Assembly: GCF_963662255.1 (NCBI RefSeq)
Contig: NC_085047.1
Coordinates: 93,317,619 to 93,381,618, forward strand
Origin: Cinclus cinclus
Lineage: Eukaryota > Chordata > Aves > Passeriformes > Cinclidae
Direction: 5' to 3'
DNA length: 64,000 nucleotides
This document shows positions 1 to 13,215 of the stretch, piece after piece (the first letter of the stretch is position 1; the number at the start of each line of letters is the position of its first letter). The notes beneath the pieces are model-generated. The model saw only the letters and a list, made by a program, of their open reading frames with translations, was not told where the DNA came from and searched no databases. The translations under genes were made by a program, and so were the position numbers.

Positions 1-2595
1 AGATCACCCCTTTTTTGAATGCACAGCAATTCTCTACATGAGCAGTGCTGCCTCCATCAATAGGGGCAGTGGTCCTGTCGCATCTTCTAGAGGCAGTTTT
101 ACAGGAGGCAAGAGTATTCCAAACTCTTCTGGAGCTAAAGAATCTCCATTATCCACACTGGCAGCACCCACCTTGACATTTTCAAGGTGCCTGCAAAGCC
201 AGTTTTTCCAAACACAGGCAGGCCCTGCCCATCAGCAGCATGGAGTCATGCTAGACCTGCCCTGTGGCTGCAGGGAAAAAGGGCTGGGGGATGAAAGGTT
301 CCAGATGGAAGGAAAGAGGCAGTGGCAGCACGGCCCTCACCCCTGGCAGATCCCTCTCCACACCAGGACCAGCAGCCCTCCCAGTCCCTGGTGCCAAGCC
401 TCCCCTGCTGGGAATGGCACAGACTTGGTGGGCACATTGGTGCAGCAGCCCCATATTCCTCAAGTTGTTGTTGCTAAGCTGCTCTGACCAGCACTGCACA
501 GCCCCAGACAGATGTGTGCCAGCTGGATGCTCTGTAACCAGGTTAGCGTGGCACCAAGCCCAAAATGACAAGCCCTATTTATTAGGTCTTTGATAGTCTG
601 CCTGAGGTTAAGCCTGCCATGACCCCAATAGTAAAAGGCAGAACAGCTGAGGGAATAATCCTGCTGAATCCAGAGACTGGAGAATAAGATCATCCCTTGG
701 ACTCAATTTGCAGAGTGGAAGAACCGAGTTCTGCACAGGTGACCTCTTGGACAGTCAGCTGGGTAGTGTGAGACTGAAGACAGCAAACATGAGCATTATT
801 GCCTCTTCTCATCATGAAAGAAGTTCAGAAAACAGCAGCTCCATCATGGAGTGGCAGTAACACTGAGACATTGTCTTTCCCCCTCTTCTTCTATATGATC
901 TCCCATAGGAACCTATTTGAAAATATAAAATACTCTGAATGTTACAGATTGTATCCCAGTGTGATTATGTGAAAGAAAAGTTTGATTTATTATACATTTA
1001 AGAACATTTATTATACATTTATTATACATTTAAGATTCCTCCATATCCTGCTCCTGTAATGTCAGTCTGAAAAAAAACCCTTTCTTTACCTCAGATTTCA
1101 TTTTAATACCCTTTCTGTCTTCCTAGTCAACACAGATATGTATCCATCATTACCCTATTTATTGTCTGCAGCCCTGAGTGCAGCTCTACTCTAACCCCCA
1201 CCCTGGATTCTCTGCTGCTCCCTGAGGGTGTACAGAACTTAGGCAATACCCTAAAACTGAAAGTGAAGAGGCACCAACAAAGAGAAAGAAATCAAAACTG
1301 ATCATTCAAAATCTGCTAGGAAAAAGAAACCGAAAGCAAAACAAGGAAAGCCAATACTTAGGATATCAAACTGCAGTGATGGAGGCACATAGCTTACAGG
1401 AGGAGGGAGGATGGGAAGGAGGTCTCAGTGACCTGGAGAGGACTTCCTTGCTTTGTGGTAGCCTAAACACTGCAGGAAGATTCTGGAGTGAGAAGTAGAT
1501 TCCACATCCAACTTCCCACCTGGAAAGGATTAACTGGATCAAAGAGCACTGAAATAGAAGACAACCAGCTAAGAGGTTGGAAGAGCCCTTCCAGTAGCTA
1601 CTCTGTCCCTTCCCGGTGTCTGAACACAAAGGTGCACAGCTCCTTTATCACTGCTGCCTGGGGCTGCAAGCAGGTGTTTCCCCACCCTGCCTGGGGCTGC
1701 TAGCAAGGGGCAGGTCCCCTATTCAGCAGAAGAGAGTAGGTGTTTTTTTGTGCCAGATCAAAAGCAAACTCCAGTCATTCTCATAATTTCCACTACTACC
1801 AAGGCTTTCAAGGAGGTGTACTGGTGCTGTGAAAACAAAAACCCCCTCTCAAATGGTGAGGGGAGTAAATTGGGAGACAGTTGCAGAAGAGATGTTTGAC
1901 ACAGAATAAAAATGGGAAAGGACAAAAGCAAAGTGGGAAAGGCATTTAATGAAGCCCCAGCAAACATTTTGTGCACTCCCACAAGGTCCCTTTTCTGCTT
2001 CCAATGGGTAAAGGTGGGTTTCAGTGTACTTAGGAACCCCTGAAGGAGTTTAATCATCACACATTGCAGGAAGGGGAGCTCAGCATGTGCCTTGTGTAGC
2101 ATTTAAGATGTGGGAGGTTTCTACCTTGAAGATTATTACATGTTGAGTGTACTGGCTGGGTTGGTCTCTGGTTGCACCTATATTTCTGCTGTGTACCTCA
2201 GCTCTGGTGCCCTCTTGAGAACCTTCTCCCTGAGATGCTTAGCTCTGTAAATGGGAGTGGCATTGTGCCAAGGAGTGTGTTTTGGCTTGCGCAGGGGACT
2301 GCAGAGTACTCTTTCTAAATAGTGGTTTGCTATTCTTTAGAGCACATGGGCTATGGAAACATATGGGCCTCTCTGCACAATTTAGATGTTAGGAAAACAA
2401 GGAAATAAATGGTATTGTATACGCAAAGAGACAGACAGAAGAGAGAGTACTGTGCCAGATCCTGGGTCAGAGCTATAAAACTAGCTACAGAATGAACTGA
2501 AACCACAGTGAAATGGGGAGAGAGAAATTATCAATAAAAACCCAAGCAAATAAACAAGGAAACAAAAACCAAAGCAACAACAACAACAAAAAAGG

Positions 2596-2625
2596 AAATA
2601 AAATAAAATAAAATAAAATAAAATA
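2596..2625. repeat. (AAAAT)n microsatellite
   Basis: Six tandem AAATA units inside an A-rich stretch (2560-2650). Confidence 0.95.
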
Positions 2626-4047
2626 GCAAAGAAAGACTCATCAAAACAGACTCCATAAATAAAAACAGCAAGTGTCAATTGGGGTGCCCAAGAAAAGCCA
2701 AATCCAGAGAGAAATAAACCACCCCTAGCCGAGGAGTCTGAAGACAGAGATGTGCTTTCTATTATAATGTCCTGCATGAGAGCAAGAGTGAACATCTGTT
2801 TGCCATGGCCATCAGGAGCTGGTGGTGGCTTTCCTCCACAGGCACTGAGGTCCATGTGCCCAGTGCCATGGGAGGAGCGATCCTGCCTGCTTGGAACCTG
2901 CCAGGGGATGGAGAGGGTGGGAACCACAGCACCTCTGTCCCCACGTGCCAGCTGTCGAGACGGGATCACTGGAGTTCAGGAGAGCTGACTGGGGAGAGCT
3001 GTCTCTCAGAACCCTCCTAGGGCTCTAAGGGAAGCCTGAATCATCGTTACTCGCTGCCGTGATTAAGCGAACAAAGGCAGCAGAAAGCTCCTTGGGGATC
3101 TCTGTGGATTACTGACTGCTCTACCCATCCTCTGACAGATGGCTGTAGTAAAGCATCAGAGAAATATTCATGCCTGTTCAGTGAGCTGCTGATTCTACTG
3201 GCTGAATTAACAAATATCCCAGAGTCCAACCACGTATCTCTGGTATGCTAAATGAGGGCCGTGCACCACCTCACTCCCTGAACCCCTTATTGTCATTTGA
3301 GCAGTTTAAATTAGTGCTTGTTGTAGTGAATTTATGTGCATTTTTCACCACCTTTCCCCTAGTGAATATATAATGTTGCACATGTAGAACATTGGCTGTA
3401 GCCAAATGTTCACCTCGGTCCTGTGTTTATTCTCAAGTGGGGTAGAGAGCACCTGCTGGCAGATTTCCTAGTCCTCCAGTCTTTCATGACACCCCTCCTA
3501 GAGCAACCAGACACTGTACTGATCATTCCAGGCTCAGCTCCAAGGAAGTCATTGACCTCCAGCTCCTTCCCCTCCCTGTCCATGCCTCACGTGCATCCTA
3601 AGCCCTGTCTTCTCCACATCTTCTATTACTCAGTGAACAGGAGATGGAGATAATTATCAGCCTACAGCAGCTCATGATGAGGCCTTCTTGGGTTTCACTA
3701 TCACATCAGCTATTGCTTCAAATTATAATGAATAAATTTTTATCGAAATATGGTTTTGAACTCTGATATTTGGCACTCCAGTCCCTCCTGTGGCTGGACT
3801 AGGGCAGCTGCTTGAACCATAGGAGATGACCCCCAAAAAAACTCCTTGTGCAGCTTTCATATGTTATGAATAAGTATCTCTTGCTGAACTGCTTTAGCCA
3901 ATTCAGAGATAATGGAGAAAAAAATACTTCTGAAACCTCAATAGAAAAATAGAGCCTGGAATGCATTTCTGTTGCCAGGTGTATTCATTTGCTGGAGAGA
4001 AAGTTGGATGTGAATTGAAGACTTGAAATTAAATTACTTGAGAGGAT

Positions 4048-4133
4048 ACTGTAATTGAAAAGAAGAGAAAAGTGTGTGTTTGAAACAAATTTATTTACTA
4101 CCATTGGAGAACTGTAATTGAAAAGAAGAGAAA
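4048..4133. repeat. 23-base direct repeat with 63-base period
   Basis: An identical 23-base block occurs at 4048-4070 and 4111-4133 (core GTAATTGAAAAGAAGAGAAA). Confidence 0.9.
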
Positions 4134-4379
4134 CTTGTTGAGTGAAGCATTTGGAACCGATTTGAGAGGGAAAGACAGTACAGGGCTCCTGCACTCTGAA
4201 ATTAATTTCTTGCTTGATTTGTAGTGTCAAATTTTGGAAACATCTATATTGATTAATTTGAAAGTGTGATGTCTTGCCCTAGGAAATCAGGCATTGCTGT
4301 TTAGGGATAGAAAAACAGTGCTCTAAGCCTGCTCCTAAGCTCTTACACAAAGTGGAACCAGGCATTGACTAAGATACAA

Positions 4380-4890
4380 CGGGGTCACAGTCTGGGCTCC
4401 TCAGAACAAGAGAGACATGGAGCTCCTGGAGCAGAACCAGTGGAGGGCTACAGAGATGGTTAAGGGACCAGAGCATCTCTCATATGAGGAAAGGCTGTGA
4501 GAGCTGGGCCTGCTCAGCCTTGAGAAGAGACAGCTTGGAGGGGACTGTGTCAATGTCTGTGAGTGTCTGAAGGGAGGGCATCAACAGCATGGAGCCAGGC
4601 TCTGCTCATGGTGCCAAGCAATGGGACAAGAGGCAACAGGCAGAAAATGAGGCACGGGAAGCTCCCCCTGAACATGAGGAAGAACTTCTTACTGTGTGGA
4701 TGACCATGCACTGGAACAGACTGCTCAGAGAGGGTGTGGAGTCCCCCTCACTGGAATTATTCAAGAACTGCCTGGACACAGTCCTGTACAATGTGCTCTG
4801 GGGTGATCCTGCTTGAGCAGGGAGGTTGGACCAGATGACCACTGTGATTCCTTCTAACCAGACCTATTCTGTGACTCTGTGGTTCTGTGG
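4380..4890 (+). mobile_element. CR1 LINE, 5'-truncated, plus orientation
   Basis: The stretch reads through the CR1 3' region (gagcatctctcatatgagga, gagctgggcctgctcagcct, catgaggaagaacttcttac, ggaggttggaccagatgacc). It ends with CTGTGACTCTGTGGTTCTGTGG, a degenerate form of the CR1 octamer tail. Confidence 0.9.
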
Positions 4891-6043
4891 TGGCAGTGCT
4901 AGGTCTAGATTTCAGATGTAATGTCATCAAGGTTTTCTTCTCCGCTGGAGAAAGCCCATTTGTGCCTAAAATTTACCTGAGGGTAATGTGCATTGTCATG
5001 AAATGACTCATGAACACACAACTATCTCAGAGACTCCTACTGCATGAGGAAAACATTTGCCAGCATCTGTCTAGCACTTGATGGAGGAGCTGGTTTATCA
5101 TTCTCATAAAAAGCTAAAAAAATATATAGATAAAAGGAGAAAAGGATGGATGTTGCTGAACAGCACAAAGATTTCTCTGTAACCAAGGAATGGTTGGGAA
5201 TGTCTCTCACACTGTTCCCACCCTGCAGTCCATACAGCATCTGTTCTGCACCAGTAGGTGAGCTGCAGCCTCCCTGCACCAGGGACATCACCCTGGGGCT
5301 TCCAAGACACCAACAGCTCTTGCAGGGTTGTTTCCACGTGCAACCTTGTCAGGAATTCACTCAGTACCAAAACATGGGCTGAAACTAGGTAAAAAATGAC
5401 CTTGTGTGAAATTAGGTGAAAAACACATCTGTGTTTTCTGCACTACAGATCCAGTAGCTCGGGTCACACTGGAAAACACCTGCACTAGGTCTTCTCAGCC
5501 ACAAAACCTACAAACAGCCTGGGAACACAGGTCTGAGCTTGTCTTTTCCTCTGCCTGACACACTGCTGAGTGCATTCAGGACTGTGCAGGGTACTGAAGG
5601 CTTTCATTGACACCTCTGCAGCCACAGGGCAGGAGTGATTGATTGGCTGAGTAATAGGAACTTGCAGAAGGAACCAGATGAAGATGCACAAGACAGAGTG
5701 GATACCTTAAACTACTTTCTCTTCCTTGAAATAGCTCCTCAGGGTAGACACGAATCAACTGCAGTTGCAGTTTTACACTGTCATAAGGTTCAGGTCACTC
5801 TCAGGCTTCAGGGTTTCTCCTCGTGTGCTCTGTTATCCCCAGAATTGTGCTCCACATTTTATTAAATTTACTTTTTTTCTTACTATGTTTATTCCTTTGT
5901 AAGAACACATTAAAAATAAACAGATGCGCTGAGTTCAAATCCGGGGCAATCTTGTTCAGTATAATATTTTCTCCCACATATCTTTCTGACCTCTGAAAAT
6001 TTCTCCCTAAAGGAATTAGGATTAGAGAATCAGGATAAGAGGA

Positions 6044-6240
6044 TAGGATCACTGGGAAATTCAGGCTGGAGGGGGCTTCAGGAGGTGCCTCATGCACTCA
6101 CAGCTGTGAGGTCAGACCAGGTTGCTCAGGGTTTGCCCAGCCAGGTTTCACAATTCCCCAGGGATGGAGCCTGCCCAGCCTCCCTGTGCAGGACCTCATG
6201 GAAAAGGTTTCAGCGCCCAGCCTGAGGCCCTCTCATTGCA
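6044..6240 (-). mobile_element. Possible CR1 fragment, minus orientation
   Basis: Segments such as gaccaggttgctcagggttt and ttccccagggatggagcctg resemble the reverse complement of the CR1 3' region seen at 45.4 kb. The copy is strongly diverged. The GC-rich stretch to about 6600 that follows is unassigned. Confidence 0.45.
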
Positions 6241-7324
6241 GTTCCTGCTGCCCAGGGCTCGGTGCCTCCTCTCCCTCCCCTGGGGCTCCGGGGTGTCTGT
6301 GAGGTGCCCCCAAAGCTGTCCCTGCCCAGGCTGGCTCAGCCCAGCCTCTGCTCATGGGGCCAGGCTCCAGCCCAGAGCCCTGCAGGGTGAACTCACTCCG
6401 GTTATCGGCGTCTTTCCGCACTGGGGGCACCAGACTGGCGCTGCCCAGATGTGCTCTGGCAACGAGCGCTGGGCACGGGGTGCTGCCCCGAGCTCCTCCC
6501 TGTGCTCCTGCTCTTGCAGCCCCAGATGCTGCTGCCTGTCCTTGCTACCAGCTCCTGCCCAGCTCGCTGCCCCAGTCAGAGTGTATCTGCACACCAGTTT
6601 CCCATATCCCTTGACTGCCTCCTCTCCATCAGCTTGTCTCATTACTTTTGAACCCACTCATAATTTTGACTGCTACATCTTTTGCCAATGAACTAAAAAA
6701 AAAAAAAAAAATCAGTATTGTGCGAAAATTCAATTTTCATGGAAAAGTGCTCCTTTTCATTTGCTCTCTCTGGTGGTTTCATCTGGTGACCCACAGTTCT
6801 GTGAGAAGCAGTGAATAAATTTTCTTATGCGGCACACAATCTTGTAGAGCTACATTATATTTTTCCTCAATCATCTGTTTCCCAAGCAGAAGAACCACAT
6901 TCTGTTCAGTACTTTTCTGAAGTGGATCTATGCAGGATATTCTTGTTATTTCCTGTACCTCTTTTCCATTTCCATGATAACCTTTTGAGATGAGATGACA
7001 GTATATGAAAAGAGGATGCATCATAAATTTACAGTGTAATGATGCATGATGTTTTCTGCTCCCTTCTTTTCCTAGTAATTGCCAAGAGTCTCTTTACTCC
7101 TTAACACTGGAGTGGTGTTCTCAAAGCACTATCAGACATTTCTTATGCATTTAGAGGAAACAGAGAGCTCATCAATACTTGTATGTATGTAGTTAAAATT
7201 GTTTTCTGTTTATGTGACCCGTGGTGAATGCTGCAATACCAGCTTTCACCTCTGCCTTTATTTCCAGTTAACTTGTACCATGAGATCTTCTGCAACAGTC
7301 TTCAGGTGGTCACAGTTCAGATAT

Positions 7325-7453
7325 TTTGGGATAATTTTTCAGATGTGGCCTTAGGGACATGGTTTAGTGGTAGACATGGCATGCTGCTTTAACAGGTGGG
7401 CTCAATGATTGGAGAAGTCTTTTCCAACCTAAATAATCCTATGATTTTCTGAC
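7325..7453 (+). mobile_element. CR1 3'-terminal fragment, plus orientation
   Basis: Contains ttagggacatggtttagtgg and ends ttttccaacctaaataatcc-tatgatt, the typical end of an avian CR1 subfamily. Confidence 0.8.
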
Positions 7454-10400
7454 CAACAAACCCTCCCACCTCATAATGGATGCTTTTCTTCCATCACTTA
7501 CAAGTATTTTGAATAATGTAGGTCACAACCTAAATTTCTCTCAGACTTCACCCAAATCCTCTTTTCAGCTGCTTATTTATCTCTACTTCTATATCCCTAC
7601 TTCTAAAACTGCTGTTCAAGCTTTTCTGTATCCTTGTTTCTTCAAAGATCTTGGACAAAGCAACCTGGGGGAAGAACCAAAGGCCAGCACCGTCCGCTGG
7701 CCAGAACTGACTTTTCAGAGAATGGTCAGTCTGCACCAAAAGGTGCCTACAACCTAAAATCTGCATCAGCTGTTAGAAACTACATGGAACTGGCCTTTCT
7801 CAAATAATGCAGGCTCTAAACAAATATTCAGTACCAGATTACTTTTACCAGGATAGGTAAGTGGCATCACATCAGTGCAACCCTGGCAGGAGGAGACCTG
7901 GGTGTTCCCCTTCTGGCAGGAAAAAAGCCTCCTTTAAGAAAGCTGTGCTTGAGTGAGCTACAGGCAGTGCTGCCATCCCCTTATCACAGTGGGGAAGGGG
8001 AAGGTTCCTGCTCACCGGGTGTGCAAGGAGAAACAGTCTCATCCCTGAGAGAAGAGCGCTGCTCCTACTGCTCCGTGGAGGCTCTGGGCTGCCTGGTTCT
8101 GTGCTGGGAGGCACCACAGCCAGTCTCACCACATGTCCAGTGCTGGGAGAACACCTGGAGCATGAGGGATTTCTTGAGCTGCTCTCCACTTGGATGAAGC
8201 TACCAAGCAAGTAAGAAAACTGCTGCTAACCCCGTGTTTGTCACAGCACAGACAGACCAGCTCACCCACCCCTTGGGTTTTTGCCTTTTGTTTCTCCTAC
8301 AGCCTAATCTAAGGGCTACAGGACTTAATTCTGAACTCAGTGCTCAATATAAGACAGAGATCTGCAGATCCTTCAATTTTTATTACTTTAGTGGGGATGA
8401 TTACTGTGCAAGAGAGACAAAAATCCCTTTAAATAAAAAATAGTTTTACTTTTTTTGTTCACTAGCCTCAAACTATGTTAGCATTGAATTTTAAAGGTCA
8501 GGGCTGGAGTAATAGAACTCACCAGTTAGGTCCTCACTAGCCTATTATTGCACCAATTTCAGAAGGAGAAATCTGAAAAAATTGCCAAGGGAGATCGAGC
8601 TCAGGCTGGTGACAAAAAAGCTGAAATGAAACAATGAGGCTCATTGTGTTGGTGACTTTAAAAAGTGACTTTCAAGTCACTTTAAAAACTAATGTTTTTC
8701 AGCTTTCTCCTGAAGTGTGCTTCTCTCACAAAACTTAAACACCAATGCCCTGCCAGAAAATCCCCTGGCACTTGGCCTGTTGGGTCAGGTATCTGTGATA
8801 CCACAGTCATGTGCAGCCCCTGCAGATACTGAGGGCACCACATGAACTACACAAATAGAAGTGTGTCAAAGTCAGGCATTTTAGACTCTGTAAGTGACAA
8901 ATTTTCATGCAGCTCACGAAAGGCTTCCCATCATCTCTGAGAAGACAAAAAAAAAGTGCTGTCCCCCAGGGCTCCTTCTGTATGTGTGATTTGTAAAATG
9001 TTAGGAAGTCAGCTGATGGCTGCAAATTGCTCGACACTTGAGAGAAGGGGTAAATAGTTGAGGAAAAACTGGAGATCAAGGGCTCTCTACTCAAACAGCT
9101 CACATTTAAAAGATACTTCATTAGTATCAACAGATCACAACATGGAGGTACTCTACTTTTGTAAAGCCACATGCTTTTGGCACTTCAAGAACAAACATAA
9201 AATGTCCACAAGCAAACAGGAATAAAAAACTTAAGAAAAGGATTCCTTGCTAAAAATATTTTGTTTGAAGTAAAGCTGTGTCACGCAGGGAGAGCAGTTA
9301 AAGAGAAAAGAACAGCTAAAACACAGGATGGGCAGCAGGTACAGTCTTTTGTAAGCAGGCTAGCAATTTACTCTTGTTTAACACTTTACTTTGACCAAAT
9401 AAACCTGATTTATTTCCTTTTTGAGTCTTGTCTAGCAATAAAGTGATCTCAAAGTAAGCCAGGAGGTGGTGATGTTCCTTACAGAAACAGTAAACTGCTG
9501 AGCAGGATCCTTGGGACAAGCTAACAGTGCATACAGTTCAGCACCTGTGTTGGAGGATGCCAGGCACAGAGATGTTTCTGTCATAAGTCATCTGGCAAGT
9601 GCAAGAGCTTGTAATATCAAGTGATAGCTGAAGGAGAAATATTTTCTCTTGCAACGTCTTAGGCAAAAATCTGCAGCTTTTCCACAGCTGTGAAGAATAT
9701 GTTCAGTGCTCAATGAGTAATAAATAAGTGGGAGGGGACACATGAAACTGGGAGACTTCGATGCCTGAACCTGCATGTGCAGTGCCTTCACCCAAAATTC
9801 CTCTGTCCAGGCATTGCCTGGCAGCCAGCCCATGGCCCTTGCAAATGCCTCTGACAGACTTTCAAGGGAGGGTTTTATGATTTAAGGAGACTATTTATTA
9901 CCTCCTTGACTCTCATCAGGTTGATTTATACCACTGAAGGATTTGGACATATCTGAACAAGGTTTGCAATACCTCTGATTTGATCATGGTTATTAGCTGT
10001 CCCTGCTGACCTTGATATCCACACTATGGACTGTGATACATTCAAAGTGCTCAAGCACTTTGGGGGATTTGGTGTAGTTTTTCCAGAACCCCTGGTAAAT
10101 GGCTGAAATATCACAGCTTTGGATTTTCCTGCCTTGTGTCAGATGGCTTTTGCACTCCAGTGCTAACAAATTACTGCACTGTCCTTTCTGAAACTCAGCT
10201 TTGTTACTAGAATGTATTAGAGAAAATCAGAGCTGTGCAACATCTCCTGAAGGTGGGTCCATGTTGCAATATTAGTGTCCTGTAATTCTTTCTAGGTCAA
10301 CTTTGAATGGCATTTGTGTATTTGTAATGAAGGAACAGGCAGCTAAACACGAAGTCCTGGACTTTCAAATGACTTGGCATAGCCTTCTGGGCCTGAATGT

Positions 10401-11245
10401 CAGCCCTAGCTAAATACGTCTCCAGGAGTCAGATTCGAGTTTTCAGTCTTCAAAAACATGTTGTAGTATCAATATCCTTCATGCTTTTGCTTCCTGGGGA
10501 ATTTTGAATGATCATGCTTTGCCAGTGTGATATTTTACCTCCTAAAATTTTTTAAGACATGATTCCATTGAAAGCAATGTTGTTGCTGTTGGAGAGGTTT
10601 AATTTTTTTGTTGTTGTTGTTTGCTTACCTCTGAGCCTTACAATGTGCTTGTTCACAACATTTGGGTCACACTGCAAAGTGACACAGAATTCACTTAATA
10701 TATGGTTCAAATGCTAGCTTTGAAACTCCATCTAATCTTTCCAGACCCAAATATCTTGTTAATTAATTCTCATTTTCAAATCCCAAATATGTTTGTGTGT
10801 GTTGTAGCAGACCATATGTTTGCTGACATTGAAAATGAAATTGAATAAATGAATGAAATTATCTGATTCACTGTTTGGGAATTGTGAACATGCCCTATGC
10901 TATCTCTGAATGTCACCATTCATTTTAAAATGCTCTAAACTAATGGCACTATAAGGACTAATTACTGTGCTGTGATTCTAGGTGTGTTACATCAGTCTTA
11001 ATAATTACATGCTTGATTTAAGATTAACATATTGTGAAACATGCTTGTATTAAGATATTGTTTGTGGCAAATGGGGCATCAAATATAACAACAGTTCTCT
11101 CCACAGCATTAAAATAATCTTTTCTCTTTTTCTTACAGGGCATACTAAATCCCAATTTTCCTCACTTCAGTGCTGAAGTTTTCTGACATTGTTGGGATGT
11201 CAGAGGGCAGCAGGATTGTATGAAGAAATGTGTAGATTGAATGGA

Positions 11246-11246
<1 letters not shown>

Positions 11247-11300
<54 letters not shown>
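11247..11300. repeat. (TAGA)n microsatellite
   Basis: Thirteen to fourteen perfect TAGA units, likely polymorphic. Confidence 0.97.
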
Positions 11301-11302
<2 letters not shown>

Positions 11303-13095
11303 GGTATGAGTTAATCCAGTGAGGCTGAATCTTGATATAAGAAGTTCCAGTGCCTTCACAGGCTTAGGCTGAATTAAAAAGAAAATAGTTGGGTTGGTCT
11401 CTCTTTTACCTGAGGGGAAAGTTATTTTGCTTATAATAATTAAAATGAAACCTACTTCAGAGTCCAGACATAAGTATTTTTCAAAGCTTCAGCACTCTGC
11501 TTATGTGCCACTTTTGTCTGGAGAAGCTTTCCTCTTTTTGCATGACTGAGTTTGTAATAGCAAATAGCACGACCCTGCCAAAAGGGAGGGCTTGAAATTC
11601 TCCCTTGCATTTCTCCTGTGAGCATGGGCACCTGGCACCCTCACACAGCACACTGTGTGTGTCTGCTTGAACCTGAGGGCTCTTCCCTTCTGCCTGGAGA
11701 GACCTGGGAAACCCTTGCAGAAAGAAAGCTGAGCTGCTGCTTGCTGCTGAAGCTGGATGCCCAGCTGAGCCTGCAGAACTGCCCATGGCTGAGAAAAGGG
11801 AGTTAGTCCCACTTCTGCTGCTACTGACCCCACTACCCCACCACCTTCCTTGCAAGGCTAGCACCTTTTTAGACCCTCTCCTGTACCCATTCACCTACCA
11901 AAATGGCAAAACCTGGCACTGCTTTTGCTCAGAGAGGAGCCTGGTCCATGCCATCCCTGGCAGAGGTGGTGATAGGAGCTCTGGCCAGGCCCTGGGATGG
12001 GAGCCACCTCCTTCTGGCAGCAGGGAGCTGTTCTGTTGGCTCACAGCTTCTTAGGAAACCTTACCCCAAGACAGCAGCAAAAGGAGGAATAGCACAAACA
12101 GCAACCTGCAAAGGAGACAAAGCAGCTTCTTCCCCCTCAGCCTGACTTTTCCCTTGTGGCAGTGGCTTTAAGAAGCTGGCAAGGGGGCAGGAGTAGAAAG
12201 AACAACAGTGGTGGACACAGGTGCCCAATACAGGTGTAAGAGCAGATTGAAGCCCCACGTGCCATCTCTAGCAGTTTGGCTTTAGAAAGAAGCCATTCAT
12301 ATCCAGGAGTAAAATATAACTTTCCTTAAGGAAAAGAAAGCACAAAGATGAAGTCTCTGGTTGACCAAGAGCTGGTGGGACTGCCCAGGACAGCATCCCT
12401 GCTGCAAGAGCCATGTGGTCTTCTCCTTCCCCCTTGATAAACTGCAGACTTCTGTTAGCCCAGAAAACAATCCATGACTGTGAGGGCAGTGTGCAGATCT
12501 GGGCCTGGTTCCCAAACTGCCCCACAGAAATTAAGAGACAAAGCCTCAATCCCGATTTAAAAATCCCTTAAGACATAAGGTGTACTGATGGTAGCTTTAC
12601 TTCTACTCCTTTACTCTTACTCTCCATCCCCCTGATATTACTTAAGTTCATATTGATCCATTTAAGATGTATAAAGCAAATAACTGTATTTAACAGCCCT
12701 AGTTGTGAGCAGTCAAAGAGCTCTTAGAAAAATCTCAGAATGTGAATCTACAGTGTTTACCCTCAGGCAGGAATTCCATTAATAATTTAAGATGTCTGTG
12801 TGCAATTGAACAGTAATGGTAATTTTCAGCTACAAGGGATCAATCTAACAGTGTATTCCAGATGTCTGTATGCTGTGGAAACAGCTCTTCTCTGGGTAAA
12901 TGTCATCTTTATATACAGTGAGCTCTGAAAAATTACAGCCATTTTTCTCTATGGTTCATTTACACAGCTTTATTGAATCCCTGGAAAAGCCCTTACAATG
13001 TGACCTCAGCTTGCACACATATCATTACCTTGCAGAGCTGCTGCTGCCTTGCCCTGTAAGTCCAATGCTTCTTAAGCGTCCAAAGCCTCAGAAGT

Positions 13096-13215
13096 GAATG
13101 ACAGACTCATGGAATATCCTGACCTGGAAGGGGCCCACAAGGATCATCAAATCTAAATCCTGTCTTTACACAGGACAGCACGAAGAATCACACCCTGTGC
13201 CTGAGAGCATTCAGT
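13096..13215 (-). mobile_element. CR1 3'-terminal fragment, minus orientation
   Basis: Reads gacagactcatggaatatcc, then gacctggaaggggcccacaa and ggatcatcaaatctaaatcc, the reverse complement of a CR1 3' end, with further CR1-like text to about 13215. Confidence 0.8.

Larger units (their letters stand above)
1..4379. other. Intergenic; no gene seen
   Basis: Apart from the microsatellite at 2596, the direct repeat at 4048 and a local TTATTATACATTTA triplication (about 986-1035), nothing is recognisable. The open frames are short and lack homology I recognise. Confidence 0.7.
4891..13095. other. Intergenic; no gene seen
   Basis: AT-rich unique sequence with CR1 fragments listed separately (about 6.0 and 7.3 kb), an A18 run near 6695, a small perfect palindrome (8662-8683) and the TAGA microsatellite. 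I recognise no exon, tRNA or other RNA gene. Confidence 0.7.

Noticed and set aside
2481..2969. 162-codon minus-strand frame
   Set aside because: It reads through the (AAAAT)n microsatellite, producing a Phe/Leu/Ile stretch; no protein similarity.
5933..5942. GTTCAAATCC resembling a tRNA B box
   Set aside because: No A box or cloverleaf arms can be drawn around it.
6122..6691. 189-codon plus-strand frame
   Set aside because: It begins inside a probable CR1 fragment and is Cys/Pro/Ser-rich without homology.
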